Shown here piece after piece: positions 57,866-64,000 of a DNA stretch of 64,000 nt. Position 1 is the stretch's first letter. The number at the start of each line of letters is the position of its first letter. Under the pieces are notes generated by a model, which saw nothing but the letters and a program-made list of their open reading frames with translations, was not told the origin of the DNA and ran no database searches. Origin of the DNA: Tilletiaria anomala UBC 951 (lineage: Eukaryota > Basidiomycota > Exobasidiomycetes > Georgefischeriales > Tilletiariaceae); the NCBI RefSeq assembly GCF_000711695.1, contig NW_013546948.1, positions 1 to 64,000 of the forward strand, written 5' to 3'. Position numbers and translations under genes: made by a program.

Positions 57866-60800
57866 ATGTTCGACCAACACGGTTACGCCGAGGCATTGCA
57901 CGCCTCACTCTCCGAAGAGCGCGACGGACGCTTCGCTGTCGCGGACGCGTCGCTTCCAACACAAGCAATCGCATCCATGGGCGGCACACTTTTTGAGCGC
58001 CTTGAACAGCGCGGGCTGCAGTATCAGCGTCGGGTGCCGACGTCAGTCCCTGAGACGCTTTCAGCTGGTGCAATTGCCGGGCCTGAAGGTGCACCAAATA
58101 GGTTCCATACCAACGAGCTCGCTGAAGACCATGGCTCCGCGCCTGGTCAGCAGCACGGGCACACGTGGTGCTCGCCGCCCCCGCCGCTCTTCCGGCAGCT
58201 GCGCAAGAGCTCGCCACTCTCGCTCGGAAGTCGGCATGCATCAGACGAAGAGGAGGACGAGACCGAGAACGAAGGAGATGAGCAGCCAGAAACGTGCGAA
58301 GAAGGTGGCTCGGGGGTCCCACGGAAGCGACGCAGCGGTCCACACTGGTCGCCGGCACTGTCGCAGAGCGGACTGTCACAAGTACCTCGTGCACCTGCAA
58401 CGCCGTATGGTCGATCTATGCCGTCTCTGCGCAACAGCAGCGGGCCAGCATGCAACGACAAGTCTAGCGCATCATGTTTTCGCCGCTCGGCCCTTTTCGA
58501 CGGTCCAACTTCTTCCACTCGATCTGGGTCGGGGAGTGGGATCAACAACGGCTCGGCCGGCGCTTTTGCTTCCGGTCTCGGTTCATCGTTCCAGCACCGA
58601 CGCGCGTCTTCCGGGCTGTCTTCACCGTGTAACGGTCTGTCGACCCGCAAGGGCTGGAATGGTAGTGGAGGTAGTGGTAGCGCTAGCGGCAGCAGCGCCT
58701 TGTACGGCCTCGGCATGGGTCCGGCGCAATGCTCGTCACCTGGTGCGTCGAGTCTGCACTCGCCTTCCTCCCTCTCTGCTTCTCTGGTCGGCTCGTACGA
58801 AGAGTCGCTGCTCTCCGGCCGCATGTCGGCCGCTAAGAGCAAGCCGCTCATGTTCGATGCTGAGATCGGTGTGCTCGGTACCGGGCCAGTCGCGCCGCCT
58901 CCCTCCTCACCTCACAATACAGAGCGGTCTGCGCGAGGGGCGGATGGTGTGATGACGGCAGACGATAGCGCCAGGAACGGCATTGGCTATGGATGCTCCT
59001 TTCCTCCACAAGTCCATGTGGCGGGGACAAAGCGACGCATGAAATCTGCTGCGAGCCTTCGCTGCCCCAAACACGTCAGCATGAAATTCCCTGCGCATTT
59101 CTATAATCTTCCCTCTGCCCGTCCGGGCTCGACCGATTTGTCCAGCTCAGCTTCCGGCGGCTCCGGTCGGGGCTCGACGATGCTCAGTGATGCGAGCATC
59201 AACAGTCCGTACGTCGGCAACATCGACCTGGAAGGACATTATATGAACCAACTGATCGATGCGCATCTCAGGATGATGGGAATCGATGGCGATGCTGTGC
59301 CGAAGGCTGAATATGGCACTGAACCTGCAAATACGTCAGACCCAGTGTCGACTCAAGCCTCCAGCGCCAGTGGGCACGAGCGCAAAGACAGCACTAGGAA
59401 CGCGCTGCCTGCTTTCCCAGGTTACCGTGTACCGCCGAAAGGCCAGATTCAGCTAATAATCAAAAATCCAAACTCGATGGCGGTCAAGGTCTTTCTCGTG
59501 CCATACGACCTTTCAACCATGGAATGCGGTCGACGTACGTTTGTCAGGCAAAAGTGCTACGTCCAGTCCCCGCCAAACGCCGCTGGAGGCATCGTTCATC
59601 AGAGCACAGCTACTAGCCCCAAGTCCTCATTCGCTGGAACCTCCCAGCAGGGCAAGGACGCACTGCGGTACGCGGTACATTTGCAGTTCTGCTCGCCGCC
59701 CGCGGACTATGGAATGAGCAGCAAAAAGCGCGCTGCGTACTTGGCAGCGACTTTACACGGAGCGGGGACAGACGTTTCGACTGCTGTAGCCGAGCAGCGA
59801 GCACCGAAAATTTATCTGCACCGCATCATCCGAGTCGTCTTCACTGCTCGCCTGCCGGACAAGAGCGAGAAGCTCACCACGGTCACTGAGACGCTCAACT
59901 GTCCACCCTCTCCGCAGATGAATCGCAATACGCGCGAGGTGTCAGCTGCACAAGATCAGCAGCTGTCTAGCTCGCCGCAAAGCTTCAGCGACGCTTCTGG
60001 CGGACCTGTGTCGCCACATATGGACAGGCCTCAGCCATTGTATGCGTCGTACGCTGGGCCAGGCGACGAGTGGAACCGTGCGTTGCGCGAAGCTAAGATC
60101 GCCATCAAGCAAGCGGAAAAACACAGGCAGAAACTAAAAGCCGCGGAAAGGGCCGCCGCATTGCCCAGCTTAGAGCAAATGCAACGGGGTGACTTTGAGG
60201 GCAAGAATGGAGACGACCATGACGAGATGTCAGTGTCCGTGTCTGCCCTTGGCATCCCCATCGAATGGGCACCACCATCAGGGCGAGACCTGTCGGGCTA
60301 CGATGCAAACGGAAGCTTTGGCTCTCCCTTTACCCCCCTTAGCGAGCCGAACTCAGATCCGAACGGAGAGAGGTGGCGCGACGAGATAGAAGCACACGTC
60401 GGAGCAAGCAGAACGTGTGGCGAGACAGTGGCACCGGCTGCTGTGCTCGGCTTGCACTTGCACCACGTTGCATCTGATGGACAGCGCACGGCGATGTCTG
60501 ATGCCAGGCCGAGCACCAGCAGCATCGTGGTACCGCCTGTTTCATCGCAGTACGAACCCAGGCGGACCCGCGCTCAGACGTTCGCCTCAGGCTCTAGCGG
60601 CTCGCCACCGCTCACGAGCTGCTCTTTGGCCCATCTAGAAAATGTTTCCGTCGCTCAGGAAGGGCGGGGGCAGCCAAGTGCGCCGGCACTTGCGGCTGTG
60701 GCAGACGACTCACGCGCCCTGCTTGAAGCGTGGCACCAGAGTCTCCGTAGGCGCGCTGCTTCGCCACTCTCCAGTTCCAGGCCTGTGTCGGGAAGAGCGA

Positions 60801-61261
60801 GCCCGGAAGTTATGCGATACGGCTCGCCGGTGCCCTCGCCTTCCATAGGACCTACGTCCCCCTCCGGGTCTGGGAGCGGACATGGGCACGGACACACTAC
60901 CCGCGGAAACCGGGGTCTCACTGTTGTGTACCAGCGGCCCTCGAGTCGGAGCGAGAACTACATGACTGCTTCTGTTTCTGCAGGCTATCCCCGTCTGCCA
61001 TCTCAAAGCAACTTGGTGGCAGATGAGGACGTGCCGCCGTCAGACTACATTGGGCGACACAGTGAGACATCGTCGTCGAGCTCGCATACTCACGGTCAAG
61101 GCTTGCTACCTCAGACGCCGACGACTAGCCCTCCAGTGATAGCTCAGGTGACACCGCTCTCGGCTATGGCGGTCATGGCCCACAGTGCAGCGCAGGACGA
61201 AAAGCAGCTTCCAGATATTGCGGCGCTATCGATCCAGCCGCTGCAAGCGCCTTCGCGCTGA
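57866..61261 (+). CDS. Atos (FAM214/Chromosome_seg) family protein
   Basis: An uninterrupted frame of 1131 residues. Two family blocks are visible. The first, near residues 305-345, reads LVGSYEESLLSGR then FDAEIGVLG, with CPKHVSMKFPAHFYNL about 60 residues later. The second, near 515-665, reads PAFPGYRVPPKGQIQLIIKNPN, VKVFLVPYDLS, TFVRQKCY, LRYAVHLQF and IYLHRIIRVVFTARL. These correspond to the Atos-like conserved domain and the C-terminal chromosome-segregation domain of metazoan ATOS/FAM214 and fission-yeast relatives, thought to act as transcriptional regulators. The remainder is Ser/Gly/Pro-rich and disordered. A further 5' exon is possible, since the region before the first ATG contains an in-frame stop but a good upstream candidate exon exists. 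Confidence 0.88.
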   Translation: MFDQHGYAEALHASLSEERDGRFAVADASLPTQAIASMGGTLFERLEQRGLQYQRRVPTSVPETLSAGAIAGPEGAPNRFHTNELAEDHGSAPGQQHGHTWCSPPPPLFRQLRKSSPLSLGSRHASDEEEDETENEGDEQPETCEEGGSGVPRKRRSGPHWSPALSQSGLSQVPRAPATPYGRSMPSLRNSSGPACNDKSSASCFRRSALFDGPTSSTRSGSGSGINNGSAGAFASGLGSSFQHRRASSGLSSPCNGLSTRKGWNGSGGSGSASGSSALYGLGMGPAQCSSPGASSLHSPSSLSASLVGSYEESLLSGRMSAAKSKPLMFDAEIGVLGTGPVAPPPSSPHNTERSARGADGVMTADDSARNGIGYGCSFPPQVHVAGTKRRMKSAASLRCPKHVSMKFPAHFYNLPSARPGSTDLSSSASGGSGRGSTMLSDASINSPYVGNIDLEGHYMNQLIDAHLRMMGIDGDAVPKAEYGTEPANTSDPVSTQASSASGHERKDSTRNALPAFPGYRVPPKGQIQLIIKNPNSMAVKVFLVPYDLSTMECGRRTFVRQKCYVQSPPNAAGGIVHQSTATSPKSSFAGTSQQGKDALRYAVHLQFCSPPADYGMSSKKRAAYLAATLHGAGTDVSTAVAEQRAPKIYLHRIIRVVFTARLPDKSEKLTTVTETLNCPPSPQMNRNTREVSAAQDQQLSSSPQSFSDASGGPVSPHMDRPQPLYASYAGPGDEWNRALREAKIAIKQAEKHRQKLKAAERAAALPSLEQMQRGDFEGKNGDDHDEMSVSVSALGIPIEWAPPSGRDLSGYDANGSFGSPFTPLSEPNSDPNGERWRDEIEAHVGASRTCGETVAPAAVLGLHLHHVASDGQRTAMSDARPSTSSIVVPPVSSQYEPRRTRAQTFASGSSGSPPLTSCSLAHLENVSVAQEGRGQPSAPALAAVADDSRALLEAWHQSLRRRAASPLSSSRPVSGRASPEVMRYGSPVPSPSIGPTSPSGSGSGHGHGHTTRGNRGLTVVYQRPSSRSENYMTASVSAGYPRLPSQSNLVADEDVPPSDYIGRHSETSSSSSHTHGQGLLPQTPTTSPPVIAQVTPLSAMAVMAHSAAQDEKQLPDIAALSIQPLQAPSR

Positions 61262-61333
61262 TTCATGTTTGATTCAGGCGGAGGTGGAACAGGTGCCTTT
61301 GTATGAATTTGCATTTCACGCAGGTAGGTGAAT

Positions 61334-62956
61334 CTACGATACAAGAATGAAAATGAGGAAGAATATGATGAGCACCTGAAGAACACGAAGCTCGACTGTC
61401 AGTCGTCCGCGAGGAGTCAAGAAGCGCGATCGAAGGGAGCCACACTCACGCCGAAAACTTTGAGCATGAGCCATCGGTTCGAGCTGACACTGTTGTAGTA
61501 CTTGAGCAATTCTCTCTGTGCCCCGGAGACATTGTCGACAACGTCGTATACGTTCTCGTCGATTCGTTGCACCGTCTCGCGCTGTTCTGCGACCATGTGA
61601 GCGAGTTGTGAAAATATGGACCCGAGCTCGGAGATGGTCGACTCGATCGACTCAATCGCTGTTGATCGTTGTTGCATGTAATTGTCCTGAGTGAAGAGCT
61701 CATGGAAGTGAGCATTGAGAAGATGGGCTTGTATTCTGGGAGGCTTACCTGATGTTCCATTAGTTGCATTTGCATATATTGCCCGCCATTGGCATGCCCT
61801 CCCGCTCCAAGGGAGGAGCTGCCCATGTCCAACGCCAGGAACTCGACATCAGCGCCTGCTGGCGCGCCAGCCTTGCCCATGCCCATCTCCTCCCCCCTCG
61901 CAACGCCAGCAGCACCACCTCCGCCCATATCATATCCAGGCAGTTGCCTGTGTGCAGCAGCAGCGGTGCGGTTCGGCTTGTACAGCGGCGAATCTAAACG
62001 CGAGGGAGGCGTGGGCGCACCGCCGTAAGTTGTGGAGCCAGGTGTGTCCGGTACGAAAGGAGCAGGGGCGCCAGGTTTGCGGGAGCGAAGGACTAGGCGA
62101 ACGTCAGACCGTCAGGCTCTCAGTGATCTGAGAGTACCAGAAAGGATACAGGGCCTGCCCTTGAGACGGAAAACTCACCTGAATTCTCGCCTGGGGGCAT
62201 TGCGGGCGCGGCGCCGCCGAACATGAACTGGTCTGTCCGGTCTTTCGATGCTTTCATATTCTGTGCACAGCTCTTTGTCAGGAGCAGCCCAAAGAGTCAT
62301 GTGCCAGGAGATCGCAAGCCTCACCTGCGTGCGAACTTCAAGGATATCTTGGAAGCTGGTAGTCGCTTCTGCGAGCTTGGTCTGCAGCAGTGTGACCACA
62401 TTGCCTCGATGTGTATCGACCTTCTCCGTCCCTTTTCCACCTTTCCCTTTTCCTTGCGCCTTGTTGTAAGACTGCAGATCCGCAAGCTGCTTATTGATGG
62501 CGGCAATGTCATGCTTGATGATGTAGGTCAGCTCGGATATTTCGACCGGCCGGTCGTCAAAGAGCGTCTTTCGTCGAGCGACTGTTTAGCGTCAAGGATG
62601 AAGCCAGGACCACCATCTTAGCCCCTCTGTATCACTTATCAACGCCATGCGAGCAACTTACGCTGCGCCAACTTCCCAAGTTTCTCAGTCGTGCTCGCGA
62701 TATCGCTAGCGATTGCCTGCGCTCGCTGCGCGAATTCCCCCTTTGCCGCCTTCTTCTTGCTGGCCCCTTGCCCTGCCGCCGCGGATGCCGAGCTTTCGCC
62801 CGGCTGTTCCAGGAGCCTGTGCCGCGCAGATGTTGCGGGTCCTGTTGAGCCTGCTGGCCCCCCATTGCGCAAGCGTATTGACTCGATTATCGACTTGAAC
62901 TCTGTCGTGCGGTCTCGGACGGACGAGGGTGTGGGGTGATATGAGGTCCGCATCAT
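61334..62956 (-). CDS. SED5: Golgi Qa-SNARE syntaxin 5
   Basis: This t-SNARE drives ER-to-Golgi and intra-Golgi fusion. Six exons, 62956-62662, 62581-62325, 62227-62179, 62092-61749, 61686-61450 and 61375-61334, give 407 residues. The N-terminus (RTSYHPTPSSVRDRTTEFKS) matches the Sly1-binding peptide region. KLGKLAQLARRKTLFDDRPVEI is diagnostic of Sed5. The Habc helices are followed by a Gly/Met-rich linker. The SNARE helix reads RSTAIESIESTISELGSIF with EQRETVQRIDENV, and the transmembrane tail is VLIIFFLIFILVS, encoded by a separate 42-nt exon. It starts 411 bp from PEP12 on the opposite strand. Confidence 0.95.
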
Positions 62957-63367
62957 CTTGCCGGGGGTGGCGCGGTTCGAGCAGGCTCAAGGGTGTGAAG
63001 CGCAGCGTTAGATCAACGTCTAATCCAGTGTGAACATGAATTGTTGAGAAGGGAGCTACCGGCTTTGCCTTCGGTTTACATGATACATTACGATGAGGTG
63101 CTTTGGGAACGTCAGCGTCATATGCTAGAGCTAAACACGACATCAAAAGCGGCACACGGTGAGAGTGTCGCAAACTCGTGGCTGCTGTCCGGCCGAAAGG
63201 CACAGTGTTTCGCGCTGGAGCGCCACGCACCACTTGCTCCTATCTCATGGAGGTATTCGTGGTCGACACCATTATGGCTCACCAATCTAAGCAACAGGAA
63301 GATCTCATTGCGTGTTTGAGCGCATAGCGGTGGGCGTGTTCGCTCCATTCAAACTGAGCCGCCTGCC
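62957..63367. promoter_or_regulatory. Shared divergent promoter of two syntaxins
   Basis: This 411-bp spacer lies between the start codons of SED5 (minus) and PEP12 (plus). It is short enough to be a bidirectional promoter. No TATA box is evident. Confidence 0.5.
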
Positions 63368-64000
63368 ATGTCTTTCCAAGATCTCGAGCGCGGCTCGTCC
63401 TCGCGGCCGACGCCAGCATCCACAGCTCCTGCTCCAGCACGAACGCTGGGCACCAAAGTATCAGGCGGTTCGACGTTGCCGCTATATCACGCGCCTCCCT
63501 CTGCGCCGTCAGAGGACGACCAGGAGTTCAAGAAGCTCGCGGATCGGATTGGCATCCAGATCTTCAAGATCAACAGCAATGTCGCGGCCATCGAGAAATT
63601 AGTCCAGCTTAGCAAACGGGGTAACTCCGACGTGCAGGGAAAGGGGCAGCTGGACTGGGCGCAGAGAGTGTGGGCCTCCAATTGCGCTTTACGATTGTTT
63701 GGAATCTTTCAAAGCGAGCTGACATGAATGCAACGCTGCCTCCGCAGCCACGACCTTAACGAAACGACTCGGTCACTCGTCAAAGACTCGACTGGGGACG
63801 TCAAGTCGCTATCGCGATTCACAGCCCCATCATCGGGCGCAAATCATAAGACGAAGCTCGCCGTCGCAAAACTACAAAGCGACTTCGAGCTGGCTCTCAA
63901 GGGCTTCCAGAGCGCGCAGCGGCTAAGCGCCGAGCGGAATCGCGATGCACTCGAGGGGGCAAGGCGGGAGGCAGCTGCGAAAGGTGCAGCAGGAAGTGCT
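63368..64000 (+). CDS. PEP12: Endosomal Qa-SNARE (syntaxin 7/12, Pep12-like), partial
   Basis: This is a t-SNARE of the prevacuolar/endosomal pathway, cut by the window end. Exon 1 (63368-63669) starts MSFQDLERG, the typical opening of basidiomycete Pep12 proteins, then EFKKLADRIGIQIFKINSNV and AIEKLVQLSK of the Habc domain. A GTGGGC donor at 63670 and an acceptor at 63747 join WAQR to VHDLNETTRSLV in frame. Exon 2 continues through KLAVAKLQSDFELALKGFQ and ERNRDALEGARRE to the edge. The SNARE helix and membrane anchor are not in the window. Confidence 0.9.

Overview
The window is eukaryotic nuclear DNA from a fungus, most likely a basidiomycete. Nearly every gene is split by short spliceosomal introns (about 50-100 nt, GT..AG, with C/T-rich AG ends). 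Homologous proteins are typically fungal: ILV6, CMC2, CCP1, MTQ2, FUR1, NOC4, SED5 and PEP12 types, plus an alternative NADH dehydrogenase. Coding regions are rich in low-complexity Ala/Ser/Gln/Gly stretches. A smut-related lineage (Ustilaginomycotina) is a reasonable guess from GC content and intron style, but no marker gene in the window proves it. I found no transposon, virus-like element, tRNA, rRNA or CRISPR array.

Layout. Positions 1-7755 hold two tandem major-facilitator permeases of the allantoate-permease type. A poorly resolved Ser/Pro-rich gene follows (about 8.2-9.7 kb). ILV6 (acetolactate synthase regulatory subunit, minus) and a giant forkhead transcription factor (plus) diverge from a promoter with a telomere-like box. 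An intronless F-box/WD-repeat gene (minus) converges on the forkhead gene. Next come a tiny CMC2 gene with a 9-nt first coding exon, a secreted GH16 glucanase, a long mitochondrial carrier with His-rich inserts, cytochrome c peroxidase, an AN1 zinc-finger protein ending in a CaaX-like tail, an alpha/beta hydrolase, a GPI-anchored secreted protein, and a type II NADH dehydrogenase using one GC-AG intron.

The right half carries RAD52 and MTQ2 (divergent), a fusion of a pyridoxamine-phosphate-oxidase-like domain with a ferredoxin-reductase-like domain, an isochorismatase-like hydrolase, uracil phosphoribosyltransferase, a NOSIP-like RING protein, the ribosome-assembly factor NOC4, an Atos-family protein, and a head-to-head pair of Qa-SNAREs: SED5 (Golgi) and PEP12 (endosome). 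PEP12 runs off the end of the window.

There is no obvious gene cluster for one pathway. Several genes are mitochondrial (carrier, CCP1, NDE, CMC2, ILV6), but they are interspersed with unrelated housekeeping genes. Exon coordinates come from reading splice sites by eye and checking that the summed exon lengths stay in frame. They are supported by family homology but not by transcript data.
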